Positions 1-7,629 of a DNA stretch of 28,351 bases are shown here, in pieces. This stretch comes from an uncultured bacterium. Lineage in GTDB: Bacteria > Bacillota > Clostridia > Christensenellales > Borkfalkiaceae. The DNA lies in contig CAKXBD010000009.1 in NCBI GenBank assembly GCA_934871445.1, forward strand, positions 1 through 28,351, written 5' to 3'. Below the pieces are notes generated by a model. It saw nothing but the letters and a program-made list of their open reading frames with translations, did no database searches and was not told the origin of the DNA. Every line of letters starts with the position of its first letter. Position 1 is the stretch's first letter. Position numbers and translations under genes: made by a program.

Positions 1-848
1 ATTTTACGATATTCAATTACACGGGAACGAGCGCGAACAGCCGTTTCAATTCGTATTCGTCCACATTAAAGGAGAAGGGAGTTTTTTCCTACGAAATTTT
101 AGAAATCAGCGCGACGGACATCACGACGGGAGAGAATTACAGTGAAACGCTGCTTCAAACGAGGCTTTCGGTAGGCGAAGGAGACGCACTGTTTGCGGCG
201 AACGTCGAAAATCCCGATGCAGAGTATGCAGATACGGAAGGGAATGCTTTCCACCCCACCTATCTTCAACAATTCCTTTACGGTTATTATAGTATAGCGG
301 CCGAAATGGATATTTATCTCGAAGAGATGGAAGAATATCTCAACGGTTATTACGGCGGCGATTATGCGAAGGGCGAAGCGGACGAACAGAAAATCGAAAC
401 GGATTTCCGTGCCCGTATCAAGCAGACAAAGGATAAGAGATTCAAGAAAGAATCGGAAATTCGCGAGGGCTTTTCGAAGGAGCTCGCGCGCATAGAGGGC
501 TATCGTCAGGCATTCATCGATTTTAACGGTTATCTTGAATCGGGCGTCGTCGAATTACAGGAAACGACGCTGTATCTCCAAAATTCGGCGACGGGAGAAA
601 AACTCGAAAAGACGGGAAAATTCAGTATCAATCTTTGCCCCGACGAACGAATGGAGAATTTGAGAAACGACGTATTTTATTATAAAACCGATATAGACGA
701 AAACGAAGTTGAAAGGCAGGTCCCGACGGCGGAAAACGTCAACCTCGTTCTATTCGATTTCGGCGATGCAGCCTCAGATTACAACCGTTGGGAGGGCCTG
801 TCCTTCGTCAATTATCTCATTCAAACGAATCTGAAAACGGGAGAGTAA
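1..848 (+). CDS. C-terminal part of unknown, probably extracytoplasmic protein (5' truncated by window)
   Basis: The reading frame is open from base 3 to the TAA at 846-848, about 281 residues, so the first Met in frame (306) is internal and the true start lies outside the window. The visible part has no transmembrane helix and no motif I recognise. It begins with a Ser/Thr/Asn-rich stretch typical of exported domains, then has an acidic Tyr/Gly-rich segment (codons at about 306-380), a charged Lys/Glu helix-forming region (about 400-500) and a mixed beta-type C-terminus. A terminator overlaps the stop codon, so it ends its transcription unit. A surface or membrane-anchored protein is possible but function is unknown. 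Confidence 0.75.
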   Translation, partial: FTIFNYTGTSANSRFNSYSSTLKEKGVFSYEILEISATDITTGENYSETLLQTRLSVGEGDALFAANVENPDAEYADTEGNAFHPTYLQQFLYGYYSIAAEMDIYLEEMEEYLNGYYGGDYAKGEADEQKIETDFRARIKQTKDKRFKKESEIREGFSKELARIEGYRQAFIDFNGYLESGVVELQETTLYLQNSATGEKLEKTGKFSINLCPDERMENLRNDVFYYKTDIDENEVERQVPTAENVNLVLFDFGDAASDYNRWEGLSFVNYLIQTNLKTGE

Positions 849-862
849 ACCTCCCGTTTTTT
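834..862 (+). terminator. Intrinsic terminator overlapping the stop codon of the first gene
   Basis: A 10-bp stem (AAAACGGGAG with CTCCCGTTTT, 7-nt loop) is followed by a T-run. The stop codon lies in the loop, so ribosomes leaving the gene would run through the hairpin. Confidence 0.85.
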
Positions 863-891
863 GAGTTTTCTCCTTTTCTCGGTTTCCTGCC

Positions 892-2220
892 ATGAAAAAA
901 ATTTTTTGCGACAAACGGACCTTAAAGAGCTGTAAAATTTACAACATGCTGCGCGCACACGCGAAAAAGAAGCATGTTTCCTTTCATACGCCCGGCCATA
1001 AAGCGGGAGATTGGGACATCACGGAATTATCCTACTCGGATAACCTTTCCTGCCCGAGAGGAGTCATCGCGGAAGCCGAAAGAGATATTTCCGCTCTCCT
1101 TCATTCCTCGGCGAGCTTCATTCTCACCGACGGGAGCACGTCGGGCATATTTTCCATGCTGAAAGCGAGCAAAATAACCTCTCTCGCCCTGCCGCGCTCG
1201 GCCCATAAAAGTGTCTTAAACGGTTGTTTAATTCTAAATATAAAACCTGTATTTTTGGAGATACCCTGTTCGGAAGGAATCCCGTTACAGCCATGCAGGG
1301 AAGAGATTACAAAAAAATTGAAGCAGGCGGAGGCGATTCTTCTGACGTCACCCGACTATTACGGGAATATTGCGGAGCTTGTTTTTTTAAGGGAGCTTTG
1401 CGACAGGGAGAAAAAACTTCTTCTCATAGACGGCGCGCACGGGGGGCATCTCAGAAGGCAAAAAGAGCTCTATGCGGGCGAGTATGCGGATTTTTGGGTA
1501 GACGGAGTACATAAGAGCCTGCCGGCTTTGACGCAGGGAGCCGTCGTTTCGGCGAGGACTTTGAAACAGGCGGAAGATTTGAAAGAGGCGGTGGACATTT
1601 TTCGGACGACGAGTCCTTCCTATCCGATCATGGCGTCGGTGGAATACGCGGTAAAATATCGGGAAAATCCGAAACTCGAAAGGGAAGCGCTTCAATTTAT
1701 TCGGTCAAATCCTTCCCGAATCTATTTCGGCGGAGATTGGACAAAACTTTGCGTGCGTTTCGGAGAATCGTCTTTCCTCGTCGAAAAATATTTGGAAAAA
1801 AAGGGCGTCTATGCGGAATTTTGCGACGGAAACATCTTGATGTTCTATCTTTCCCCCGCCACGAAAATCAGGGACTTTTCCCTTCTTTGCAAATATTTGA
1901 AAGACTGTTTCCGCCTTTTCCCCCTCTCCGATTCACGGAATAAAAATCCCGCAGAACTTTCAAATCAGACTTTCCCCGTAAATCCGCCCCGTCTGTCCGT
2001 CTCGTCCTTTCAAACGGAGTGGATAGAGCTCGAAAGAGCGGAGGGGAGGACTTGTGCACGCACCTGCGGATTGTTTCCTCCGTGCACGCCGCTGCTGTTT
2101 CCGAACGAAAAAATCGCAGCGGAGAAAATCCGACTCCTCAAAACCGCCGATAACGCTTTCGGCCTGCAAAACGGAAAAATCTGCGTATTCGCCGAAGTTT
2201 CCGACAGGCCGACAAAATAA
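892..2220 (+). CDS. PLP-dependent Orn/Lys/Arg decarboxylase-family protein (YaaO-like)
   Basis: 442 residues of the fold-type I, PLP-dependent Orn/Lys/Arg decarboxylase (group III) family. Visible family motifs are HTPGHKAG near residue 34, the DGSTSG cofactor-binding turn near 80, SAHKSVLNG near 102, LIDGAHGGH near 178 where the Asp contacts the PLP pyridine nitrogen, and DGVHKSLPALTQGA near 204 with the Schiff-base Lys. The shorter C-terminal domain fits the YaaO/SpeA-like subgroup. As in Bacillus it stands directly upstream of tmk. The substrate (arginine, lysine or other) cannot be told from sequence. No good Shine-Dalgarno precedes ATG 892; a later ATG at 946 is possible but would lie close to the conserved motif. 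Confidence 0.85.
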   Translation: MKKIFCDKRTLKSCKIYNMLRAHAKKKHVSFHTPGHKAGDWDITELSYSDNLSCPRGVIAEAERDISALLHSSASFILTDGSTSGIFSMLKASKITSLALPRSAHKSVLNGCLILNIKPVFLEIPCSEGIPLQPCREEITKKLKQAEAILLTSPDYYGNIAELVFLRELCDREKKLLLIDGAHGGHLRRQKELYAGEYADFWVDGVHKSLPALTQGAVVSARTLKQAEDLKEAVDIFRTTSPSYPIMASVEYAVKYRENPKLEREALQFIRSNPSRIYFGGDWTKLCVRFGESSFLVEKYLEKKGVYAEFCDGNILMFYLSPATKIRDFSLLCKYLKDCFRLFPLSDSRNKNPAELSNQTFPVNPPRLSVSSFQTEWIELERAEGRTCARTCGLFPPCTPLLFPNEKIAAEKIRLLKTADNAFGLQNGKICVFAEVSDRPTK

Positions 2221-2227
2221 CTGAAAA

Positions 2228-2256
2228 TTTACATATTCATAATCATTTGATATAAG
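2228..2256 (+). promoter_or_regulatory. Sigma-A-like promoter for tmk
   Basis: TTTACA, 17-bp spacer, TATAAG with an extended -10 TG. Transcription would start near 2263, only about 4 nt before the tmk ATG, so the AAGGA at 2254-2258 would act as ribosome site only on read-through transcripts from yaaO. Confidence 0.5.
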
Positions 2257-2266
2257 GATTACTTAT

Positions 2267-2902
2267 ATGAAAAATTATTTTCGAGGAAAATTCATCACCT
2301 TTGAAGGCTGTGACGGATGCGGAAAATCCACGCAGCTGAAAATGTTTGCGGACTATCTTTCCGCGAACAAAATTCCGCATATTTTCACGAGAGAGCCGGG
2401 CGGAGGCAAAATTTCCGAATGTATCCGCGAGATTATTTTAGACGGAAGGAACGGAGAAATGACGAACGAATGTGAAGCACTTTTATATGCGGCCGCGCGG
2501 GTGCAGCACATTCACGATCGGGTGGAGCCCGCGTTGAATGAAGGGAAAATCGTCATTTGCGATCGATATATCGATTCTTCCTTCGCCTATCAGGCCTATG
2601 CGCGGGGATTGGGCTTTGATTTTATCGCGGACATCAACTCGTACGCCGTCAAAAACTATCTGCCCGACATCACGATTTTTATAGACCTTTCTCCGGAAGA
2701 GGCCTTTTCGAGAAAACACGGTGCCGACGAAAACGACCGCATGGAGCAGGCGGGAGCGGATTTTCATGCGCAGGTCTATGAAGGATATAAAAAACTCTTA
2801 AAAAAATATCCCGACAGAATACGGGCGGTAGACGGAAGAAAAACGCCGAACGAGGTATTTGAAGAAATCCTCTCTGCACTGAAAGAAAAATGTTGCCTAT
2901 AA
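2267..2902 (+). CDS. tmk: Thymidylate kinase
   Basis: 211 residues, the usual length. It phosphorylates dTMP to dTDP in the cytosol, the last specific step of dTTP supply. The P-loop GCDGCGKST is at residues 14-22 after the beta-strand FITFEG; the TRE-PGG dTMP-binding segment follows near residue 42, and the DRYIDSSFAYQ motif near 99 carries the base- and sugar-binding residues. The LID region lies near residues 140-155. The standard REPGGT reads REPGGG here. It sits 46 bp after the YaaO-like gene and upstream of holB, the order seen in Bacillus, but without the darA and yaaR genes that normally lie between. Confidence 0.96.
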   Translation: MKNYFRGKFITFEGCDGCGKSTQLKMFADYLSANKIPHIFTREPGGGKISECIREIILDGRNGEMTNECEALLYAAARVQHIHDRVEPALNEGKIVICDRYIDSSFAYQAYARGLGFDFIADINSYAVKNYLPDITIFIDLSPEEAFSRKHGADENDRMEQAGADFHAQVYEGYKKLLKKYPDRIRAVDGRKTPNEVFEEILSALKEKCCL

Positions 2903-2913
2903 AGGAAATTTTT

Positions 2914-2932
2914 GTGAAATAATTCTATTTCA
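2914..2932 (+). repeat. Inverted repeat downstream of tmk
   Basis: GTGAAATA and TATTTCAC face each other across a 3-nt loop shortly after the tmk stop. No T-run follows, so it is not a clear intrinsic terminator. The rest of 2933-3008 is AT-rich and holds nothing else I recognise. Confidence 0.45.
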
Positions 2933-3008
2933 CCTCAACCCTGCCCCTTTGTTATAGCAAAAATCATTCAAAAAAGAGCGCACTTTTTCTCTTTTTTGTC
3001 TTTTGTAC

Positions 3009-3037
3009 TTGCAGTTTTTTGCGATTTATGATATAAT
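3009..3037 (+). promoter_or_regulatory. Sigma-A promoter for holB
   Basis: TTGCAG, exactly 17 bp, TATAAT with an extended TG. It lies 44 bp before the holB start and would drive holB-ricT separately from tmk. Confidence 0.8.
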
Positions 3038-3081
3038 GGTATCGAAACAGTCCGAAAAAAATCAAAGCGAGGAAAGAGAAA

Positions 3082-4086
3082 ATGCGTCAATTATTGCAAT
3101 CGACTCATGCCTGTACGCTTCTGAAAGCGGAACGGACGGAAGGCAGATTAAACCATGCTTATCTTCTCATCTTCGACGATGCGAGGAATCTGAAAACGGC
3201 GCTGAAAGAATTTTCAAAGATTTTTTTCGGTGCGGACGGAGAAGGAGCAGACGCGGAACGGATTTCCAGACTGATAGACGAAGAAAACTTTTCCGATTGT
3301 ATGTTTTTTCCCGAATCGGGAAAAAAATTTTCGGTGGAGGACGCGGAGCGTATCATCGAGGAAAGCGCGTTAAAGCCGATTGAAGGGAATAAAAAACTTT
3401 TCGTCGCGGGCGATTTTGCCGAAGCGACGACACAAGCGCAGAACAAACTTCTGAAACTTTTGGAAGAGCCGCCCGAAGGAGTGTATTTTCTTCTCGGAGC
3501 GACCGTATCGTTTTCCGTGCTTCCGACGATTCTTTCCCGCACGGAAAAGCTAGAAATTCCCCCGTTTACGCAAAAGGAAGTCACGGCCTGCTTAAATCGC
3601 CTTTATCCCGGCAAGGAGAGCGAAACGGGGCTCTGCGCGGCCGCGTCGGGCGGAAGCGTAGGAGCGGCTCAAAATATTTTGGAAGGCGGATACTATAAGC
3701 AGCTCGTTTTAGACGCCTTCGAGCTGGCGGAGACGGACCCTTTCCGCCTCCCCTCCATCGTAAAGCGGGTGGGAGAGACCAAATATAAAAAGGAACTCGT
3801 CTCCTTGCTCAGGCTGATTTTCCGCGACGCGCTCATTTTAAAGACTTCAAAAATAAACGGCGTGGCGCCCTCGGATAAGACGGGGAAAAACCGTGCGGAA
3901 AACTATCTCATGCTGAAATCGGAGCTTGGCAGATTAAAAAGTATAAGTGATTATTATAGATTGACGGCGCTCATCACGGCGCAGGAGGCACTGAGCGAAG
4001 CGGAGAAGCAAATCCGTTTCAACGCGGTATTTCCCCAATGTTTGGAAATCTGCATGGCGAAAATCATAGAACAGAACAATCGTTGA
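3082..4086 (+). CDS. holB: DNA polymerase III delta-prime subunit
   Basis: 334 residues; a clamp-loader subunit that helps open the beta clamp (dnaN, same window) and load it on primed DNA. The family signature is clear: LNHAYL near residue 23, NKLLKLLEEPPEG near 126, and VLPTILSRTEKLEI near 145, where the Arg of the clamp-loader SRC motif is kept but Cys is Thr. The P-loop position (LIFDDARNLKTA) has no GxxxxGK, as in other delta-prime proteins that do not bind ATP, and the usual zinc-finger cysteines are missing. The start is set by AGGAAAG just upstream. Context between tmk and ricT supports the call. Confidence 0.92.
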   Translation: MRQLLQSTHACTLLKAERTEGRLNHAYLLIFDDARNLKTALKEFSKIFFGADGEGADAERISRLIDEENFSDCMFFPESGKKFSVEDAERIIEESALKPIEGNKKLFVAGDFAEATTQAQNKLLKLLEEPPEGVYFLLGATVSFSVLPTILSRTEKLEIPPFTQKEVTACLNRLYPGKESETGLCAAASGGSVGAAQNILEGGYYKQLVLDAFELAETDPFRLPSIVKRVGETKYKKELVSLLRLIFRDALILKTSKINGVAPSDKTGKNRAENYLMLKSELGRLKSISDYYRLTALITAQEALSEAEKQIRFNAVFPQCLEICMAKIIEQNNR

Positions 4087-4173
4087 CCTTGCGGGATTTT
4101 TTGAAAGGCGCAATTTTTGTTCCATCTCGGAGATTGCGGCAAAATCGCCCGATGAGGCACATAAGGAAGATAT

Positions 4174-5037
4174 ATGACAAAAGTAGTGGTAATCAAATTC
4201 AAAAACGGCGGAAAGCTGTATTATTTTTCTCCCCGACCGGGAGACGTATACGAACGGAACATGCCCGTAGTGGTCGAGACGGCGCGGGGATTGGAATTTG
4301 CCTGGGTGGCCTATCCCGAACGGGAGGTAGAGGACAGTGAAATCGTCCCGCCCCTGAAATCCATCGTGAGAATCGCGAACCAGCGCGACAAAGATTTTTA
4401 CGCTTCCTGTGAAGCGAAAAAGCCGCAGGCGATGAGCATCTGCAAAGAGAAAATCGCGAAGCACGAATTGGACATGAAGCTCATCGACTGCGAATATACG
4501 TTCGACGGAACGAAAATCGTCTTTTATTTTACCTCTTCGGGGCGGGTAGACTTTCGCGAGCTGGTCAAAGACCTCGCTTCCGTATTTCATATCCGAATCG
4601 AACTCCGTCAGGTCGGCACGCGGGACGAAACGAAATATCTCGGCGGAATCGCGCCCTGCGGGCGGGTGTGCTGCTGCGCGGGGAACATGCCCGAATTTAA
4701 GAAGGTGAGCATCAAAATGGCGAAAACGCAGGGTCTTTCTCTGAACCCCGGTAAAATCAGCGGGCTCTGCGGCAGACTCATGTGCTGTTTAAGCTACGAG
4801 AGCGACTACTATGCGGAAGCGTACAAAAAAGTTCCCAAGCTCGGCGCGGAGGTGGGAACGCCCGACGGAAAAGGGACGGTCGTTTCGGTCAATATGCTGA
4901 AAATGACGGTCAAAGTCAAAATCGACGACCACAACGGCGGGCTTATTTATAAGGATTTTCCCGCGGAGGAAATCCGTTTCAAAAAAACGCAGGAAAAAGA
5001 ATCCGAAAGGGAAGAAACGGAAGAACTTTCCGAATAA
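4174..5037 (+). CDS. ricT: RicT/YaaT, PSP1-domain protein
   Basis: 287 residues with the PSP1 domain. In Bacillus RicT joins RicA and RicF in an Fe-S-bearing complex that directs RNase Y processing and influences sporulation and competence. The conserved cysteine motifs are visible: CGRVCCCAG near residue 164 and CGRLMCCLSYE near 204, separated by the KMAKTQGLSLNP segment typical of the family. The C-terminal tail is Glu-rich. AAGGAAG upstream sets the ATG. It follows holB by 87 bp, the Bacillus order, and is followed by a strong terminator. RicA and RicF are not in the window. Confidence 0.93.
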   Translation: MTKVVVIKFKNGGKLYYFSPRPGDVYERNMPVVVETARGLEFAWVAYPEREVEDSEIVPPLKSIVRIANQRDKDFYASCEAKKPQAMSICKEKIAKHELDMKLIDCEYTFDGTKIVFYFTSSGRVDFRELVKDLASVFHIRIELRQVGTRDETKYLGGIAPCGRVCCCAGNMPEFKKVSIKMAKTQGLSLNPGKISGLCGRLMCCLSYESDYYAEAYKKVPKLGAEVGTPDGKGTVVSVNMLKMTVKVKIDDHNGGLIYKDFPAEEIRFKKTQEKESEREETEELSE

Positions 5038-5105
5038 TATTGTTGTTCGTCTCATACCTGCCCTACTGTTTACGGCGAGCATTGGACGAAAAGCGGAGAA
5101 AACAA

Positions 5106-5143
5106 GGGAGGGGATTCGGCATATCGAATCCCCTCCCTTTTAT
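5106..5143. terminator. Strong bidirectional terminator between ricT and the collagen-like gene
   Basis: A perfect 13-bp stem, GGGAGGGGATTCG with CGAATCCCCTCCC, encloses a 6-nt loop and is followed by TTTTATTTT on the plus strand. It lies between convergent genes; the minus-strand side is less T-rich. Confidence 0.9.
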
Positions 5144-5164
5144 TTTCTGTTTTGATTTTTTCGT

Positions 5165-5794
5165 TCAGCCGATGCGGATAACGACGAGGTAAGCTCCCGT
5201 TCCGCCCTGTAAGGACAGAGCCGTGCTCAAATCATAAAATTGCAGAGCCAATTCGTCCTCCGCGTCGAGCGTTGCGATCAAAGAGACGGAAAAGAAGGTA
5301 TCCGCGACGGAAGTAGAGCGAACGGTTCCCGAAAGGAGCGTTCCGTTTTTCAAAATCCGCGTCTTTACGAGCGTGGACTGAACGGTTTTAACGCCGTATG
5401 TCAGGAAGTAAGCGCCGCTCTGTCTGACGGTGAAAGAGGTGAAATCGGGATTTGCGGAAAATCCGTCGGAAGCGACGGTATTCAAGGGAATGGGAGTCCC
5501 ACCCACGTCCACGTTGAGAGAAATTCCTCCGGTATGCAGAGCGGACAGGTATTCCTGCGCGCGCATCTCTCCCGGATCGCCCTTTTCTCCCTTATCTCCT
5601 TTTTCGCCCTTTTCTCCCTGTAAGCCCCGTTCTCCCGCAAAGCCCTGTATTCCCTGCGGGCCGGGAGTTCCGGGTACGCCGCGGGGGCCTCTCGGTCCCT
5701 GCGGGCCGACGGGGCCGGGAATGAGTTCCACCTTTTGACAGCAGCAGGGATAACCGTTGCAGTCGAACCCGCTGCATTTGAAATATTCCGCCAT
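5165..5794 (-). CDS. Collagen-like exosporium/spore-surface-type protein
   Basis: 209 residues. A short N-terminus carries five cysteines (7, 12, 17-19), then about 17 uninterrupted Gly-X-Y triplets run from Gly27 to about residue 76, grading from GPR/GTP units to charged GEK/GDK units. The C-terminal ~130 residues are a beta-rich domain of the C1q/TNF-like BclA type (SGAYFLTYGVKT, ALQFYDLS motifs). Such proteins form trimeric filaments on spores. There is no signal peptide, as expected of a mother-cell-made coat or exosporium protein. AAGGAG precedes the ATG. A possible sigma-K promoter lies upstream. Confidence 0.85.
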   Translation of the reverse strand: MAEYFKCSGFDCNGYPCCCQKVELIPGPVGPQGPRGPRGVPGTPGPQGIQGFAGERGLQGEKGEKGDKGEKGDPGEMRAQEYLSALHTGGISLNVDVGGTPIPLNTVASDGFSANPDFTSFTVRQSGAYFLTYGVKTVQSTLVKTRILKNGTLLSGTVRSTSVADTFFSVSLIATLDAEDELALQFYDLSTALSLQGGTGAYLVVIRIG

Positions 5795-5831
5795 AGTTTC
5801 TCCTTTATCTCGCGAGGAAATTATTCTCTTT

Positions 5832-5859
5832 CATCTTATGAGAGAAAGGAAAAAAACGT
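5832..5859 (-). promoter_or_regulatory. Possible sigma-K promoter of the collagen-like gene
   Basis: On the minus strand, AC at 5859-5858, a 17-bp spacer and CATAAGATG (5840-5832) match the Bacillus sigma-K pattern AC-N17-CATANNNTA with one mismatch. It lies about 40 bp before the start codon. No sigma-A promoter is visible here. Late mother-cell expression would fit a spore-surface role. Confidence 0.4.
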
Positions 5860-5864
5860 GCGTT

Positions 5865-6368
5865 TCAGACTCTGAAAATTTTTTTGTTTTTCCTTTTGAA
5901 GAGCTCCACGGTGAACGCAGTTCCGCCCGTGGTTTTGCGGCAATAGCAAATCAAAATATCCGCTTTTTCCTCCATATACTCGTTTCTCCTGAGCATACAG
6001 CCGGAATAATATTTATCGGAAAGAATGACTTTGATGTCGGCGGCCTCAACGAGCCTTTCATACCGCCTTTTATCCCTTTCCCCGAAAAACTTTTCCTGAC
6101 CGATACAGGGGATACAGGCGACGAGGACGACGGAAGGGAACTCGCTCTTTAATTCCATGACACATTCCGCGGCGGCGAGGTCGAAGCCCACCGCCATGCC
6201 GCAATAGAATACCTTCACCCCGTCGAGAATCCTTTCCCGAATCGTCCTTTTGAGCTTTTCCCTGTCAAAATCCCGCCCCAGACTTCTGTGCCCCGTAAAG
6301 GCGCAGGAAGAAAATTCCGGCACTTTTTCGCACCCTTCCAAGTTAAACGCGCTCGATTCTTCTTTCAT
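5865..6368 (-). CDS. SLOG-family protein (YpsA/DUF1273-like)
   Basis: 167 residues. The Rossmann-like SLOG fold, thought to bind nucleotides or related ligands, is suggested by CAFTGHRSLG at residues 22-31, GMAVGFDLAAAE near 57, the RDKRRYERLVEAAD helix, and the C-terminal CYCRKTTGGTAFTV loop. This matches the YpsA branch (B. subtilis YpsA affects cell division), though the exact role is unknown. It begins 7 nt after the rsmG stop with no obvious ribosome site, so translation is probably coupled to rsmG. A later GTG start is possible but would remove little. Confidence 0.8.
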   Translation of the reverse strand: MKEESSAFNLEGCEKVPEFSSCAFTGHRSLGRDFDREKLKRTIRERILDGVKVFYCGMAVGFDLAAAECVMELKSEFPSVVLVACIPCIGQEKFFGERDKRRYERLVEAADIKVILSDKYYSGCMLRRNEYMEEKADILICYCRKTTGGTAFTVELFKRKNKKIFRV

Positions 6369-6375
6369 TTTTTTC

Positions 6376-7071
6376 TTACAGGGGACTTTTTCTCTCTTTT
6401 CCGTTGCCTCTTGGATATTTCGCGGGCGTCGGCCGTACCTTTTCGATCACCGCCAAGCTCCTTTCCCCGTAATTTTCAGGCAACGAATAAACAAATACGT
6501 CCCTTTTCCTCCCCCCTAAAATTTTATAGGCGCTTTCCGCTTCGGAGATTTCTTCCGTATCCCCGCTCTTATACGCCACGAACGCCCCGCCCGTCCTGAC
6601 GAGCGGAAGGCAATATTCGCTCAAAGTGTTCATTCTGGCCACGGCCCTCGCGACGGCGAAATCGAACTTTTCCCGATATTTTTCCTCTTTCGCGGCGTCC
6701 TCCGCGCGAATATTCACAATATTCATTCCCGTCAAGCCGAGGTTATCCACAACCACGCGCAAAAATTCACACTTTTTTCCCACGCTTTCCAATAAAGTAA
6801 AGGATAAATCCTCCCTGAGCAGCTTCAAAACCACAGACGGAAATCCCGCTCCCGAACCTACTTCCGCGACGGAAGCTCCCTCTTTGAAAAGTCCCGTTCC
6901 CGCACTGCTGTCCAAAAAATGCTTGTAAAAAATATCCCGCTCGTCCGTAATGGACGTCAGATTGTATTTTTGATTATATTCCAGCAATAAAGAACGAAAT
7001 TGCTCGAATTTTGCACGTTTTTCGCCGGAAATCAACGCTTGATTTACCTGTAAAATCTTTTCGATATCCAT
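6376..7071 (-). CDS. rsmG: 16S rRNA (guanine527-N7)-methyltransferase
   Basis: 231 residues from ATG 7071. It uses SAM to methylate G527 of 16S rRNA. Class I methyltransferase motifs are clear: LTSITDERDIFYKHFLDSS, the SAM-binding VAEVGSGAGFPSVVLKL, and FDFAVARAVARM. The frame is open further to 7110, but a promoter occupies 7082-7110, so the longer start would lie in the -35 box; the ATG at 7071 also matches the family N-terminus. No Shine-Dalgarno is visible and the predicted leader is only a few nucleotides. rsmG is divergent from dnaN across the origin. Confidence 0.95.
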   Translation of the reverse strand: MDIEKILQVNQALISGEKRAKFEQFRSLLLEYNQKYNLTSITDERDIFYKHFLDSSAGTGLFKEGASVAEVGSGAGFPSVVLKLLREDLSFTLLESVGKKCEFLRVVVDNLGLTGMNIVNIRAEDAAKEEKYREKFDFAVARAVARMNTLSEYCLPLVRTGGAFVAYKSGDTEEISEAESAYKILGGRKRDVFVYSLPENYGERSLAVIEKVRPTPAKYPRGNGKERKSPL

Positions 7072-7081
7072 TTCGTTTTTT

Positions 7082-7110
7082 ATTATAACATACCTGAAAA
7101 CAAAATTCAA
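7082..7110 (-). promoter_or_regulatory. Sigma-A promoter for rsmG
   Basis: Minus strand TTGAAT (7110-7105), 17 bp, TATAAT (7087-7082), extended TG. The start site would be near 7075, 3-5 nt before the ATG at 7071. Confidence 0.8.
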
Positions 7111-7172
7111 GCGTTATCGGAAAAAATTTCCTTCATTCCTTCAAAAAAGCATTTACGCTTCCTTTTTCTCGC

Positions 7173-7470
7173 TTGTCCACAGCATGAGGATAACTTTATC
7201 CACAATGTGAATAACTTTTGTGGATAACTTTTTCAAATATTATTTTTATTCATGAAATATATTATTTTTATAAACTCAAATTTTCTGCGAACAAAAGTTT
7301 TCCACTTGTCCACACTCGATTCACAGCGTTATCCACAAGAAAAATGCGAGTTATCCACAATGCTTTTATACTGAAAAACAGGCCTGTCCAAGCGAAAAAA
7401 CGGGACTTATCCACAATTCCACCGAGACTACTATTAATACTAATAATACAATTCTATCATAAAAAATCAA
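7173..7470 (+). other. oriC: Replication origin (oriC): DnaA boxes plus unwinding region
   Basis: Eight DnaA boxes are visible. Plus strand: TTGTCCACA 7173 and 7306; TTATCCACA 7196, 7329, 7351 and 7407. Minus strand: TTATTCACA 7214-7206 and TTATCCACA 7227-7219. Very AT-rich DNA lies at 7234-7285. The last box (7407-7415) is followed after 12 bp by DnaA-trio triplets and then AT-rich DNA to about 7470, the box/trio/AT order of the Bacillus basal unwinding system. It lies directly upstream of dnaN, where the dnaA-dnaN intergenic origin normally sits, yet the divergent neighbour is rsmG and not dnaA. Confidence 0.92.
7428..7448 (+). other. DnaA-trio element
   Basis: Seven consecutive NTA triplets on the plus strand (CTA CTA TTA ATA CTA ATA ATA) give 3'-NAT-5' trios on the other strand. 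DnaA-trios are the single-strand DnaA binding repeats that mark the melting site in Bacillus. The 12-bp distance from the DnaA box at 7407-7415 fits the known layout. Confidence 0.75.
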
Positions 7471-7535
7471 CGAGGCGGACGTAAGGAGCGAGGGAAAAAA
7501 TTTTCTTAAAAATTTCCCGCGAAAAAGATTTTTGC

Positions 7536-7564
7536 TTGCCAAAAACGGACAGATATGGTAAAAT
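7536..7564 (+). promoter_or_regulatory. Sigma-A promoter for dnaN
   Basis: TTGCCA, 17 bp, TAAAAT with extended TGG. It lies 66 bp before dnaN and downstream of the origin unwinding region. Confidence 0.8.
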
Positions 7565-7593
7565 GAATTCGAATCGTAAGGATTAACGACGAG

Positions 7594-7620
7594 CCGCCGT
7601 ATTCCGGCGGAAAAAAGGAG
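7594..7620 (+). promoter_or_regulatory. Hairpin abutting the dnaN ribosome-binding site
   Basis: CCGCCG and CGGCGG form a 6-bp GC stem with a 5-nt loop, followed by AAAAAAGGAG, the dnaN Shine-Dalgarno. A similar CCGCCGGCGG-A7 element occurs in the rpmH leader. Confidence 0.5.
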
Positions 7621-7629
7621 TGGAAAGCA

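Noticed and set aside
2970..2997. Terminator between tmk and holB
   Set aside because: AAAAAAGAG and CTCTTTTTT can pair, but the stem is almost only A-T and would be weak; it was not listed as a terminator.
7071..7110. Longer rsmG start at 7110
   Set aside because: The upstream codons lie inside the -35/-10 promoter and do not match the family N-terminus.
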